From: Orientallactaga sibirica | Lineage: Eukaryota; Chordata; Mammalia; Rodentia; Dipodidae | DNA length: 64,000 nucleotides | Direction of reading: 5' to 3' | NCBI GenBank assembly: GCA_036365145.1 | Contig: JAEOAD010002231.1 | Span: forward strand, 5,625,501-5,689,500 | Shown: piece by piece, positions 32,689 through 44,522 of the stretch | Numbering within the stretch: the first letter of the stretch is position 1 | How the letters are laid out: the number at the start of each line of letters is the position of its first letter | The notes under the pieces: generated by a model | Database searches by the model: none | Told to the model about the DNA's origin: nothing | What the model saw: the letters and a program-made list of their open reading frames with translations, nothing else | Program-made: the position numbers and the translations under genes

Positions 32689-33118
32689 ATTACCCAGAGA
32701 GAAGCCCTCAGTGTTCCCTGTATATGTCAGATGAGTAGCTTCATTAAAATGTCTCTAAAACTCCTAGGCATATCCGCTTCAGTCAAAACTTTTCTCTCCC
32801 TTGGTTGGAGAATCTGTTTTATCTTACAGATGGCAGACAACACTGGCAAGAGTTCCAAGATCCATCAACACAAGAAAAAACAGCCAAATGCTAGCAACGT
32901 GGTGTGCCACCTCTCCCACATTTACCAGTATCCAAAAGAAAATTCAGAGGAAGGAGTGACATAAGTATACCTCCCAATGCTAACTCAACATCCACACACA
33001 GGAAAATAGCAACAGACACTGTGGTGAACAAAAACACATCATGGCAGAAATACAGAGGCTGCAAAGAAGCCAACGCTAACAATACCACAGTTGACAAGTA
33101 AGGAAAAATGAAACAATG
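32689..33118 (+). mobile_element. Possible L1-derived segment upstream of an L1 3' UTR
   Basis: Not firmly identified. A short frame begins at 32830 ('atggcagacaacactggc') and closes at 32964. The preceding 'ggagaatctgttttatctta' resembles 'ggagaatctgcttctctctt' found in the L1 3' UTR copies, both followed by 'cagatgg'. It joins the 3' UTR at about 33100 without any ORF2 sequence. It may be L1 5' or ORF1-like sequence fused to a 3' UTR. Confidence 0.35.
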
Positions 33119-34620
33119 GATTTGAAGAAAATTGGTCAAATTTGGAAAAGATCATTCTCAGTGAACTCACACAATCACAGAAATGTAATTGTTGCATGGT
33201 CTCCACTCATCTGTGGCTCCTAACCTGAATCTGCCCAAGATGCTGACATACCTAATAAGCATCTTGATTACTGTGCAATAGGGAGGGTGGTACAGGAGGG
33301 GAGGGAAAGAATGAGGGAGACACAAAACAGGAATCAAATGGAAATGGTACCATAAAATCCTACATCCTGAAAGACAGACTAAAATGTTGAACCATCATCA
33401 GGTCCTCAGAGGGAACACCTGCATCACAGGGTCTTGGAGAGGGTATAATGAAGACTAACCTTAATCTTCTCTGTTTTTCTCTCTTTCCCTCTTCTCTCTC
33501 TTTTCTCTTTCTCTTCTATATTACCTATCTATTTTTCTTCCTTCTTTTCCTTGGTGCTGGCCTGTAACTCCCAGTACCAGCATGTGGTTAACTTCCATAA
33601 TGAGCTGTTGATCAGAGAGATCTACAAGGTTTCCTAAAAGATGACAGATTTCTGTCAGACCACTTGATGACCCACCAAAGGTTAATGGTAAGACCCTACT
33701 ACCAAAGATACCATATCCTATTGGTACACACATGGAGTGACCTGGCTGGAATCTGGGAGCAAGTCAGTCCCCAGAAAGTTAGCTTGTCTATGTCAAAAGG
33801 TGCTACATGAGTGACTGGGGGAAAATGACCAACATCTGTCAACTCATGGTCTAAGCTATTCAGCAGCAATATCAACCTGACATTGATGCTCACACAAGAC
33901 ATAGTGGGTATCCAACTGCTCTTGATTTGGCTAACAGATCAGCTCAGTGGAATGTAACTTATAGCTGGAACTGGGAAACAAGTCAGAACCATATACAAAA
34001 TAAGAGCCCACTCTCCAATACCAACCTCCCACCAATTGTGGGATACAAGAGGGCCTACATCTATAAAATCTCTAAAATAATAATGGTTATTCCATTTATA
34101 CAGTGCTGACTTCTCTCTCCATTGGAGAATTTGCTTCTCTTTTTATATGGATGCCTAACATGAGGAGAGGATCAGCCTGTTGCTCCCCACCAGGGCCCCA
34201 ACTGAAACCATAGAGTAAATGTGGAAATGAGCAAGAGTGCTGCTTTCTTGGTGAACCTGATACCAACAACACAAGGGTGAAGGAGATAAACACAGGGAAC
34301 ACTCAACTCCTACTAAACCAGATATCCAGAGACACAGAGACTCCCAAGACCTCATCACTGAAGTAGACATAAAACAAACCCAACATGGCTCAGGGAAATT
34401 TCAGAAGAGGGGGCAGAAAGATTGTTAAAGCCACAAGTTGGGACATTATGCACAGAGACATTGCCTCTTCCACATAACTGATGGCTACCCCCACAATGCA
34501 TGGCCCACATTCCCCAACAAGGAAGATCCCTTTGGAGGGGGGGAGGGCAGGGATGAGTCTATTGATGGCACCAATATGAATGTATTCACATTCACATATG
34601 TGCATAACTAATAAAAACAA
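33119..34620 (+). mobile_element. L1 long 3' UTR, copy 1, sense
   Basis: Starts 'ggtcaaatttggaaaagatc' and 'gaactcacacaatcacagaa', then a G-rich purine tract (33281-33320), a CT-rich tract (33477-33545) and about 1 kb shared with 49600-51215 and 57345-58860. Ends in 'gcataactaataaaaacaaa' with a polyadenylation-type motif. Five copies of all or part of this 3' UTR occur in the window. No coding frame within it. Confidence 0.75.
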
Positions 34621-36889
34621 AAAGAATATTTATATCATGTATAAAGTGAACTCAATTATATATTATACTATTTCTGTTGAGCAAACAAGAAGTTTTTCTT
34701 GTTTTTTCACTAGAAAATTGGCATAAATGTTCAATATGGATGAAACCAAATGAGAACCTGAAGCATAACAAAATGATTCAAAATGGGTTAGGTGAAGAAG
34801 CAGCTAGTTCACATGACTTTAATTACCCTGATAACTATGGCATAGTCATAGATAATTAGAATCAGAAAGAAAGGGTATCTGTGACTACCCTCACCATTTA
34901 TAATAAAAATGTACTATAAGTCTGTTGTCCATGGGCATTTAAACATAAATAAATGTACACAGTGCAAGCTCCTTATAGCAGCAGATGGTAGTTTTTGTTG
35001 TTGCTGTTGTTGTTGCTGCTGTTACTGGACTTCCAAATGGACTCTTAGAAAGAGGATAAGGACTATGGGCCTGTGAATAAAAAATGCACTTCATAGCCAT
35101 AGTGATGATGATGATCCTAAATAGTTATTCACATTATGTTTCCTTGTTTAATTATAATGATAGTGCAATGAAACAATCACATTTCTAGTCAGATAGGTCT
35201 CAAAAAAAGATCATTTGAAAGAAGTCACAAAATGTAGGAAATGAAACCCAGGTTTTTACATGTGTACAATCTGTATTTAGATCTCCATTGTCCACCAGGG
35301 TGATCACCTGTCAGATGGAATTATCAGATTGAAATGTGGCTTTGCTATGACTGAGGAACTGAATTTTCAATTTATTCAATTCTAATCAATTTAAGTTAAA
35401 AACTTGGCAGTTCATTTATTTAGATAATGATAATTATGTATGGAAAAAAACTTTTATGGATAGACTTTTTTCAACTGGAGATCTATATACCAGTTATTTC
35501 TGAGGAAAATCTAGCACTCAAAGATTTATTATAAGAATAAAAATATGTACTAAACTGTGTTAGCAATAAGGACATGTAAATCATTACTTTATTGATTTTT
35601 CATATAGATTGCATGTTGGAAGTACTTTCTTAAAATTATATGGAACTTGAAAAAAATAGAGCCCTGAGATTTGTACTAACAACATGAGGCACAGCTCCCC
35701 CCAGAGACAGAGGCCTTAATTACCCCACAGTGAACACCAATAACCCTACTGAGGAGCCCTGTCAGGGAAAGAGGTCAGGGAAAGGGGACATACTGCAACC
35801 TATGTTAAAAAAATAAATTCAAACCTTCACAGCAATATTTTAGAAAGCAAATATTAAAATGACCTAATAACACCAAAGCTATTAATATCAGAAAAGAGGC
35901 TGTAAACATTTTATGAACATGATGGTATTTTACGTAAACTCATTCTGTTTAGGCAGCAGTCAAGGCATTTTTGAAATGTAGTAAAGAGGCCTATTGGTCT
36001 ATTTGACTTTTCAAAAAGCCTACACTTTCATACATTATATATGTGCACATCAAACTTTTGTGTACTCACAGGAAAATGTAATACCCACAGAATTTATTTC
36101 TCTGTAGAGCAATTAATTGAGAATGTCAAGTCATTCTTTTCTTTCTTTGCAAGACAAAAGTTGACAAATGTGATTATGCAAAGCATTCCTCACTGTAGGA
36201 ATGCAATTAATGGAATCCAGAATATGGAGACCATAAAAGGTAAATAATGCTATTTCACCAATAACACCAAGAGAATTTCAGGAGGAAACTATACACAGGG
36301 CAAAGAATAGACTTATAATGATTTAGGAAAGCTGTCAGTCAACTCAGTAGGTAGACCCACATTCCAAAAATCATTCCAAAATCTCATACACAGACACAGA
36401 CACACACACAGAAGGTATAGGTCATATTGATGCACATTTGGATATCTGTGATATTAAATAAATGTTAATGTTTCATTAGGACATAATATTTGCTTGAAGT
36501 CTTGAAACCATTTCTCTTAAAGATGCAATAATAATAAATGCAAAAGTATGAAAAGTATGAAATAATATGATATATAAATTAGATTCAAAATAATCTATCA
36601 GAGCAGAGAAGTGGTAATATAATTAAACTAAAAATCATTTTTGCCATAGGAGAATAATTTAAAACAACTAGGATATGACACATAGAAATTCACTATAATA
36701 TTTTCTTCATTTTTATTTAGTTAAAAATTTCCAGAGGAAAACAAAGAAATACACATACATACAAACTATGTGTATTTTACATTTTAAACTATGTGAGAAT
36801 TGAAAATTTCTTATATCATCATAAAATGTATACATAAAATAATGCAGTATACATGTTAGAATAGGGATTACATTTGTACATGTGTATAT
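34621..36889. other. No gene; short simple repeats only
   Basis: AT-rich. An imperfect GTT/GCT repeat lies at 34992-35027 and a short CA-rich run at 36392-36412. A GC-richer patch at 35680-35800 stands out and is not identified. Frames at 34677-34859 and 36041-36247 (+) are short and unrecognised. Confidence 0.5.
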
Positions 36890-37143
36890 GTGTAGTGTGT
36901 GGGTGTACATTCATTTGTGTGAGTGTGTGGAAACAAGAGGTTGGCATCAGGTGTCTTCTTTTAAAGCTCTCCACTTTATTTATGGAGGAAAGATTTCTCA
37001 CTTGAGCCCAGAGCTTGCTGATTTAGCTAATCTGGCTAGCAGCTCACCATAGGATTCCATTTATGTGGGAGCTTGGGATCCAAACTCTGGTCTCCCTGCT
37101 TGCATGCCAATCATTTTATCCACTGAACATCTGTCCAGCTTCC
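36890..37143 (-). mobile_element. SINE, old rodent B3-like, antisense
   Basis: A GTGTG-rich head, 'aagaggttggcatcaggtgt', 'ggatccaaactctggtctcc', 'gcttgcatgccaatcatttt' and 'ccactgaacatctgtccagc' follow the antisense B3-type layout. Same family as 8790-9125 and 43255-43560. Confidence 0.55.
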
Positions 37144-39553
37144 AGGGAATTTTGGGGGGATGTGGGATGGTATGGGTAGAAAAGCAGGCATAAACTTCTC
37201 TCTGGAAATAGATATATTTGATTTGTGATGATTCCTTGAATTTAACATATCCACTTTGGTCACTTTTCTGATGTTTTGCTCCCTTATAAATTATTTTATA
37301 AAGTTTAGGTTTCTTTAAATTACCTCAGTTTCTAAAATGATGGTTATTTAATATCCTGAAAGCAATGAGGCAATACCATTCTCTTAAATACTTTACATGT
37401 AGTAGTATTTACAATTTTATGAGGAATCATTAAGGCATACTATGGTGGGATATCTTTCCAAAGTACACAAAACTAACAAAGTAGAGAATTTAAAACCATG
37501 TACAATTGGGATTTGTAAGAATGAAATGTGTAAGAGTTATATGCAATTCTATGAATTATAAATAGCTATTTATAAATTATCTATTTTTCAATAAGTTTTC
37601 TTTATGTTAATCTTGTTACTATATCCTTTAGTTATAGAAAAATTAATTTCCATTAGATATGAAGCAACTGTGAGGAACCAACTTGTAGAGACACATCAGA
37701 AAAGTAACCAAAGCCCTATCTTCAAGGAACGGAGAAGCAATTTTATGTGCATGAAACATACTGGGAACTAAAATGAACACATATGAATTTAAGTCATTCC
37801 AGCCACACTTCTGAAAAAAAGATACAATTATTTCAAATACTTTGTATAAGATATGAATAGAAATAATGGCCAAAGTAAAACAATGTATCTCATATGGAGA
37901 ATCCAGATTAAATCAGATCATTTATTTATGGACACAACATTGTGCTCAAAACATAATGTGCTAAAAATACTTTATATAAAATATTTTATATAACAGGTCT
38001 TTGTAAAGAAATAGTTCCTATATTTGGGAGAAAGAACTGATAACAAAAGTGCTATAATCTTGTAAGTTATTGTGAGTCCCCAGTTTTAGGTTTCAGAAAG
38101 TAACTGCATTCCATGCCACATCAAGGTTGTCCACATGTGGATATATTTACATAGGTGTCCTATAGGCCTGAACATCATTTAGAAGAAAGGAGGCCAAGAC
38201 AACAATGGCAGACTGATGGCAAAGGCTGGGTGTAGATCAATGGACATCTCTATATTTTAGTTATATTATTTTTATTGTGTTATCTATGCAAATGTTAGGT
38301 TTCATGTATTTAGAAATGCCTACAAAGGCATTATATTGACCATATCCTTTAAAAATATCACAGGTAAGGAGGTATACAACATGACAGGACATGTTTGCAA
38401 CATATAGGGTGAATTTCTCATTGGGTCAGCATGCTTAGCATGAGATAGAAATAATACTCCAACATACATTTCCTTCAGGAGGTCAAAAATTGAATGAATC
38501 TTTTTATATCAGCTTGTGCTTATTTTAGCAAAATAATACAGTTTGTGAGATCATTAACTAGTTAAGTATTTAAATTTCATTTTAATTCTGTCATAGCTGG
38601 TAAGGCAGTGAAGAATGAAATGTTCTGCTTTGAAAGAGTCTAGAGTAATTATTCCATTGAAATGATGAAACATCAAAAAAGAGCAGCTATATAGGAGCCC
38701 ACCAATAGCTTAGGACATGCATATAGACTTTTTTTCAAAAGCACTTGTGACCCAAAGAGTCATACTGAACTAAGAAAACCAGCAAATCATTACTTAGAAG
38801 GACAATAGCAATCTAAAGTACCATAGAGAGTCAAGGGAATTCTAATCAGGTCCATGATCAAAACACTGGTGTATGAATTTTTGAAGTGAAGAGAAATCAT
38901 ATATATTACCACAGTAAAAAGTGAATGTTGCAGAGCTCCCATTTAGATATGAAAGCATCTGGACACAATGAGTCTTGGAATTAGTCCTAATACTTTTATG
39001 AATTCAAGGAGGTAATTCTAAGCAATACAATTTAAAATGTGTATTCCACTCCTGGTACTAGTTTGATTATTTGGTGCAGATATTATTCTGAACACTGTAT
39101 ATATGTTCAATTACCTAAGTGGCATGATTATATATATATATATATGAAATGTTTCATGTTTCAGATAGGGAAATAGGTTTAGGAATGATCTGTTAAGTGG
39201 TTAATCCACAGTAAATATTAATAGTGCCTATAATTTTTTGTCATCAAGGTCATACAATATTTTATTTCACACTTCAATTGTTGTGGCTATCACACAACTT
39301 TGTTTATTCACCATTATTTAAAACTTCTCTAAGTATTCTATCCTTTATTGTATAATTAATAATTTGTTAAACAGGTACATGAAGTAATTTTTCTATAAAG
39401 CTATTCTTTACTACTTTAATAATAGATTTCAATATAATTTGTATCTTTTTAATTCAAAATATTTTATTCAGTGTATATTAAAACATTTTCATGAAGAATA
39501 TTTAGGCTTTCTAGACAACCAAAATGTTCCATAGCAAAATAATAGGTTAAAAA
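37144..39553. other. No feature recognised
   Basis: About 2.4 kb of AT-rich DNA. A (TA)n run of about 9 units lies at 39128-39145. No repeat family or coding frame can be named. Confidence 0.5.
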
Positions 39554-39566
39554 AAATCTCTGGTAT

Positions 39567-40003
39567 ATGGGCTGGAGAGAAAGCTTAGTGGTTAGGGCAC
39601 TTGCCTGTAAAGTTAAAAGACCAGGTTTGATCCCCCAGAACCCTTGTAAAGCCAGATGCCCAAGGTGGCACATGCATCTGGAGTTTATCTGCAGCTACTA
39701 GAGGTCCTGGTACACCCATTCTCTCTTTCTCTATCTGCCTCTCTCTCTCTCTTTTCTTTTCTTTTTTTTTTTCTTTTGTTTTTTTTGTTTTGTTTTGTTT
39801 TTGTTTTTTGTTTTTTGTTTTTTCAAGGTAGGGTCTCACTCTAGCCTAGGCTGACCTGGAATTCACTATGTATTCTCAGGGCGGCCTTGAACTCAGAGAT
39901 CCTCCTACCTCTGCCTCCCAAGTGCTGGGATTAAAGGCGTGCACCACCATGACCGGCTTCTCTCTCGTTCAAATAAACTAATAAATAAATAAAATATTTT
40001 TAG
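39567..40003 (+). mobile_element. SINE, DIP-type, split by a B1
   Basis: Sense DIP: head and body at 39567-39755, its CAAATAAACTAATAAATAAA tail at 39968-40003. The duplication 'aaatctctggt' at 39554-39564 and 40004-40014 flanks the whole composite. A B1 entered the CT-rich region. Confidence 0.9.
39756..39957 (-). mobile_element. SINE, B1, antisense, inside a DIP
   Basis: A long T-rich tail complement with TTTTG units (39756-39825), then 'aaggtagggtctcactctag' to 'caccaccatgaccggct'. The B1 is well preserved. It must be younger than the DIP that surrounds it. Confidence 0.93.
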
Positions 40004-40075
40004 AAATCTCTGGTCTAAAATGTGTAAATGTTACATTAGGATGATACCCTTCAGGAGAAATAAAAAGCAGCTCCT

Positions 40076-40340
40076 GGGCTGGAGAGATAGCTTAGCTGTT
40101 AAGGAGTCTGCTTGAAAAGCCTAAGGATGCTTGTTCAAATCTTTAAGTCCCATATTTAGCCAGATGCAAAAGTGACTCAAGAAGGCAATGTCACACATGC
40201 TCACAAAGGGAGCGCACGCATCTGGAGTTCGTTCACAGTGGCACAGTGGCACAGTGGCAGAGAGGCCCTGGCATGCCCATTTTCTGCCTCTTCCTCTCTG
40301 TCTCTTTCTCTCTCTCAAAAAAAAAAAATAAAAAAAAAAT
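40076..40340 (+). mobile_element. SINE, DIP-type, long variant
   Basis: Sense copy with target duplication 'aaagcag(c/t)tcct' at 40064-40075 and 40341-40352 (one mismatch). Like the copies at 1429 and 47615 it has about 35 extra bp before 'catctggagttc'. In addition the 8-mer 'cacagtgg' is repeated three times in tandem (40234-40257). Tail is A-rich with two interruptions. Confidence 0.92.
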
Positions 40341-40352
40341 AAAGCAGTTCCT

Positions 40353-42438
40353 TTCAGCAGCATTGTTACAGAGAGTGTAAGTACCAAGTATAATCAAGTA
40401 GATACAATTCAAGGAAAGGAGGCAAAGTTGATTCTTTGTATTCCTAGCCGCCTGAACAGAGTTCTGTTTGAGACTATGGCCAAGACTAAAGATCATTTGT
40501 GTGTCACATTAAATAGCACTCAGAAATAAGGTGATCTACAGAAGGTCATGGAGGAGCAGAATGGATATACATCACAGAGAATGAATAATATCTATTTTCG
40601 TGTTATTTTCCATATTTGACATTATCCCCTATTTCTCTTAAAGGTTTTATTTACGTAATGCTGTTACTTATTGAAGAAGAGTCATCTTTAAAATTGTGTA
40701 CTGCTCTCAAAGAAAATTGAAATTAAAAGGTTATACTGCTCAGAAAATCCAGTCACTAGTTCAAAAACTGGGATTTAAAAGAAAAAGAAGTTTCCCATTA
40801 CATACTCTGTATGCATTCAGAATTTTGTCCCTGTAATCCTTGCTTCCTTCAGTCTAAGTTCTTGTCATGGAAATCACAATATAACTAAACTAATTACAAA
40901 CAGAGCATATGGAACCAAGTGACTAATTATTTTACTAAGGACGCTTGAATATTACCTAAGGCTTAATGGATACTAAAAGAGTCCCTATGATGCCACTAAT
41001 TTTACTTTAATTAAGTACATTAGTATTTGCTATCTTTCTAGGGCAAAAGTAAATCTCAAAGGAAGTTATTGTTTCAGAAATATGTTTAGTAATGAAGAGC
41101 ATTTATGAAAAAGCACCACAGACCAGCTATGGGGCTCATTCTCTGAAGCTACTATATGTTTGGGTACAAAATATGAATGAATCAATCCACTTCTTGGGGC
41201 AAATGTCCTTCCAGAGTAATTGAGTCCTAAATGCCAAACCAAAATAGTTTGCCATAGACTCAATGAAAATGTTCTGTTCTAAAGGATGTTCTGACTGATA
41301 GTAAATTTAATAAAGTTTTAAAATGTCAAGTTGTTTTAATTCCAAGTCAGTCATCTACAGTGTAATGTGTTAAAAATTCAATATCATAAGACCATTCTTT
41401 TGATTTCGGGGTTTTAGCAAAAAAGTATTTCAGAAAGCTCTGCTTATACCCCTTAGAAGATCAAATAATTTACCTGAATTAAAACATTTTAGGAATTTAT
41501 TTTAAAATAAAAGTAACAATAACATGAGGTTCACAGTCTACAAATTGGGCAGTTTCTAATGATAGAAGAAGATTAAGGGTTTAAGAAGCAAACTTACTAT
41601 AGTGTCTAAATAAAATAAAACAAAGTAACAATTTATTGGCTTAGCATTATTTGTTCTATAAAATGTATTATTTTTTCATTAAATGTTGATGTTTTAACAA
41701 CAAAATAGTAGTGTGTTTAATGTAAATAAAGTAATAAACAGATACATAAAATATTGATACCCTAGCTATCTAAAGTTATTATTATGTCTACAAATACAGT
41801 GAGCCATAGCTTTATATGGATAAAATAATTGGTCTTGTTCTCAGCTTCTTAACCCACAGAATAATAGTAATTGAATGTGAGTGCCATGAAAAATTTGGCA
41901 ACAGTGAAAGTTTCCTGAACATCCTATGACCAAAAATTAATACAAAATCTAATGTAATGAGCAGTCAGTGTTTCTGGCAGCACTAGCTGTGTTGGAGGGT
42001 GCCACTTCACTGAAGCCTTGGTTCTGAGCCCCTTGTACAGCTCTAGCCATCTCACCCCTCAAAGTCAAGGAAGACTGCCTGAAACACCTCAGCTCAGATT
42101 TGAGACTGGTATGCTATGAATTACAGGGCTTTTACTGTATTCACAGAGCTTTCTGCTTTTATAGAAACAAAATGGCTTAATTATGGAAAACAGATTTTAA
42201 ATATTTTCTTACCATCAAATTAGTATATGTTTGGATTTTATTGTGTTTGAATGTTGGCTTTTGCTACATGAGTTGTTGACTTGTGATTTATAAAAAAGTA
42301 ATAATAATCTTAAGTGAGCTTATAGTTTTGTAGAGAATTCTGCATTCATATATTTGGTGATTTATTTTACAGTAATTCTATTTTGTCATATAAACTTGTT
42401 ACTTTTAGTTGCATCTCAAATAATTTTGTAATATCAAT
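40353..42438. other. No gene; one unexplained GC-richer patch
   Basis: AT-rich throughout except 41960-42130, which is near balanced GC and could be a piece of an old LTR element. 42290-42438 may begin the antisense L1 that continues after the B1. The frame at 41066-41263 (-) is unrecognised. Confidence 0.45.
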
Positions 42439-42439
42439 T

Positions 42440-42470
<31 letters not shown>

Positions 42471-42622
42471 TTTTTTTATTTTTTTTGGTAGGGTCTCACT
42501 CTAGTTCAGGCTGACCTGCAATTCACTATGTAGTCTCTCAGGGTAACCTCGAACTCACAGCAATCCTCCTACTTCTGCCTCCTGAGTGCTGGGATTAAGG
42601 CATGCACCACCATGCCCAGCTG
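42440..42622 (-). mobile_element. SINE, B1, antisense with (TTTA)n
   Basis: (TTTA)n at 42440-42473, a T run, then 'gtagggtctcactctagttc' to 'caccaccatgcccagct'. Full length. Confidence 0.93.
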
Positions 42623-42841
42623 AAGTTTTTTTATTTTCTAGTTGCCTTTGTTACGAATTTTATCTTAATTTCATATTGGTCAAAGAATAAATTCTTTTAA
42701 ATCTGTTTTGTGTCCTAAAATATTGCCTATCTTTAAATGATGGTGTATACACTTTAACCGAATGTGTATTCTGCTGTGTTTAGAGTATTTTGTAAATCTT
42801 AGTTATACAATGTAATTGGCAATGTATAAATTATTTTCTTA

Positions 42842-43061
42842 AATATTTTTTAAAAAAACTTATTTATTTATTTACTTGAAAGAGAAAGTGGTGGGGGGCG
42901 GGAGAGAAAGAGAGAGAAAATGGCTGTACCAGGGCCTCCAGCCACTGAAAATGAACTCCAGATGCATGGGCACCTTGAACATCTGGCTTACATGGGTCCT
43001 TCGGAATAGAACATGGATCCTTTGGCTTTGCAGGAAAGCATCTGAGCCATCTCGCCAGCCT
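42842..43061 (-). mobile_element. SINE, DIP-type, in L1
   Basis: Antisense copy: TTATTTATTTATTTAC tail, a GTGGGGGGCGGGAGAG purine stretch, 'gggcctccagccactgaaaa', 'tttggctttgcaggaaagca' and head 'ccatctcgccagcct'. A few bases are missing before 'atctgagccat'. Confidence 0.9.
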
Positions 43062-43254
43062 AAGTATTCCATATCCTTAATGAAAAAATTTATCAAACTA
43101 TTGAAAGAAAAATGTTAGAATCTTTAACATTCTAATACTCCTTGGGGTTTTATATTTATGTTTCATATATATGAAAGCTTTGTTAGTACATCCATTAATG
43201 ATTAGAATTATAATGTGTTCTTTATTATTGCATAATCATCCAACATTTTAAAAT

Positions 43255-43560
43255 ATTTTGTGTCACTGCACATGATTATATGAGTGCAAATGCACAGGTG
43301 CCACAGTGTGCATGTGGTCAGAGAACAACTTTGTATGTCAATCCTTACCTTCCACCTTGTTTGAGGTAGAGCCTCTTGTGTTTCACTGCTATACTTACCA
43401 GGCTAGATTCTCCTCTCTCCATCTCCATCTCAATATAAACAGGCTGAACTTTATAGATGCTTATTCTAGTGTCTGGCATTATGTGGATTCTGAGGATCCA
43501 AACCCACGTTTGCATAGCAAGTACTTTGTCCACAGAGCTATTTCCCTAGCTTTGTATCCA
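43255..43560 (-). mobile_element. SINE, old rodent B3-like, antisense
   Basis: 'tgtgcatgtggtcagagaac', 'ttgtttgaggtagagcctct', 'tctgaggatccaaacccacg', 'gcaagtactttgtccacag' and 'ttccctagctttg' follow the antisense B3-type plan. The open frame at 43306-43629 across it is a chance frame. Confidence 0.55.
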
Positions 43561-43642
43561 GCATTTTTATTTTCTGTGCCTGTTATATCTTTGCATCATT
43601 TAAAATTGTGTCTTTGTAATTTACAATAATTAAAATAAATCT

Positions 43643-43835
43643 AGGGCTGGAGAGATGCCTTAGTGCTTAAAGCGCTTGCCTGTGATACCTAAGGACCAGG
43701 TTTGATTCCCCAGTACCCACATAAGCCAGATGCTTAAGGGGTGCATGCGTCTGGAGTTGATTCGCAGTGGCTAGAGGCTCTGGCATTCCTTCTCTTATAT
43801 AAATAAGTAAAAAAATATTTAAATTAAAATTTAAT
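43643..43835 (+). mobile_element. SINE, DIP-type
   Basis: Sense copy 'gggctggagagatgccttag' with B-box-like 'ggtttgattcccc', 'gcatgcgtctggag' and 'ggctagaggctctggcat'. The CT tail is almost absent, and it ends in an AAATAAGTAAAAAAATATT tail. Confidence 0.92.
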
Positions 43836-44405
43836 AGGAGCATATAATTGAATCTTAATATTTCTGTCTTTACTGTTCATGCCTTTGAACCATGTCATTA
43901 ATTTTGTCTGTATTTAACATAAGTGTTGATATTAGTTCAGTTAAATTTGTCATATTTCAATTTATTTGTTTTCTCTTCAACTTATATTTACTCAGTTTAC
44001 TTAGCAATTTATTCCTTCTCACTTTGTAAGTGACTAGTCTTTGAATGTTCCATTTTTATCTCTTTTCTAACTAGCTATAGTACACTTTTATTTAGATGGT
44101 TGATATTAAACTATAAGAAACATCTTTAAACAATCATGTATATTCCATCATATAGTCTAGTTGAAGAACCTTGAAAAAGTATATTCCTACTGGTATTTCC
44201 ATCTTTAGGCCATTGTTAACATTCATTTTACTTCTTCATATGTTTCTTTATAAAGAACACATCTATACACAATTGTGGAAATGCTTTGCCTTCACACAGA
44301 ATCCAGAGAAAAGAGACACAATTGGCACAATGTAAATACACTTATCATTAACAAAAATGATCAATTGATGAATCTAGTTTTGAAGTTAACCAATTTTCAT
44401 TTTTT

Positions 44406-44522
44406 GTTGTTTTGTTTGAGACAAGGCCTTACTTTGGTGCCTAGAATGGCCTTGAGCTCACAGCACTCCTGACTAGGCAACCCATGTACCAGCCTTACAT
44501 GTTTGTGATCTCACACCAAGCT
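44406..44522 (-). mobile_element. SINE, B1-like, old, antisense
   Basis: 'gagacaaggccttactttgg', 'cttgagctcacagcactcc', and 'gtttgtgatctcacaccaag' follow the antisense B1 order loosely, with gaps. Possibly a proto-B1. Confidence 0.5.

Larger units (their letters stand above)
42623..44200 (-). mobile_element. Ancient L1 (L1M-type), antisense, perforated by SINEs
   Basis: Four pieces in consistent order. 42623-42841 has 'ccgaatgtgtattctgctgt'. 43062-43254 has 'catatatatgaaagctttgt' and 'cataatc'-type ends. 43561-43642 is a short piece. 43836-44200 has 'tttgttttctcttcaactta', 'ttccatttttatctctttt' and 'aagaaacatctttaaacaat'. These follow the complement of the ORF2 endonuclease region. Two DIPs and a B3-like SINE separate the pieces. 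Too decayed to encode anything. Confidence 0.55.

Noticed and set aside
32674..32964. 96-codon frame containing a start at 32830
   Set aside because: Begins in a truncated DIP and continues into L1-associated sequence; no supporting homology for a host gene.
39128..39145. TATATA run as a possible promoter
   Set aside because: A short (TA)n microsatellite in AT-rich DNA with no other promoter feature or downstream gene.
43306..43629. 107-codon frame on the plus strand
   Set aside because: Covers an antisense B3-like SINE and adjoining L1 relic; no protein similarity recognised.
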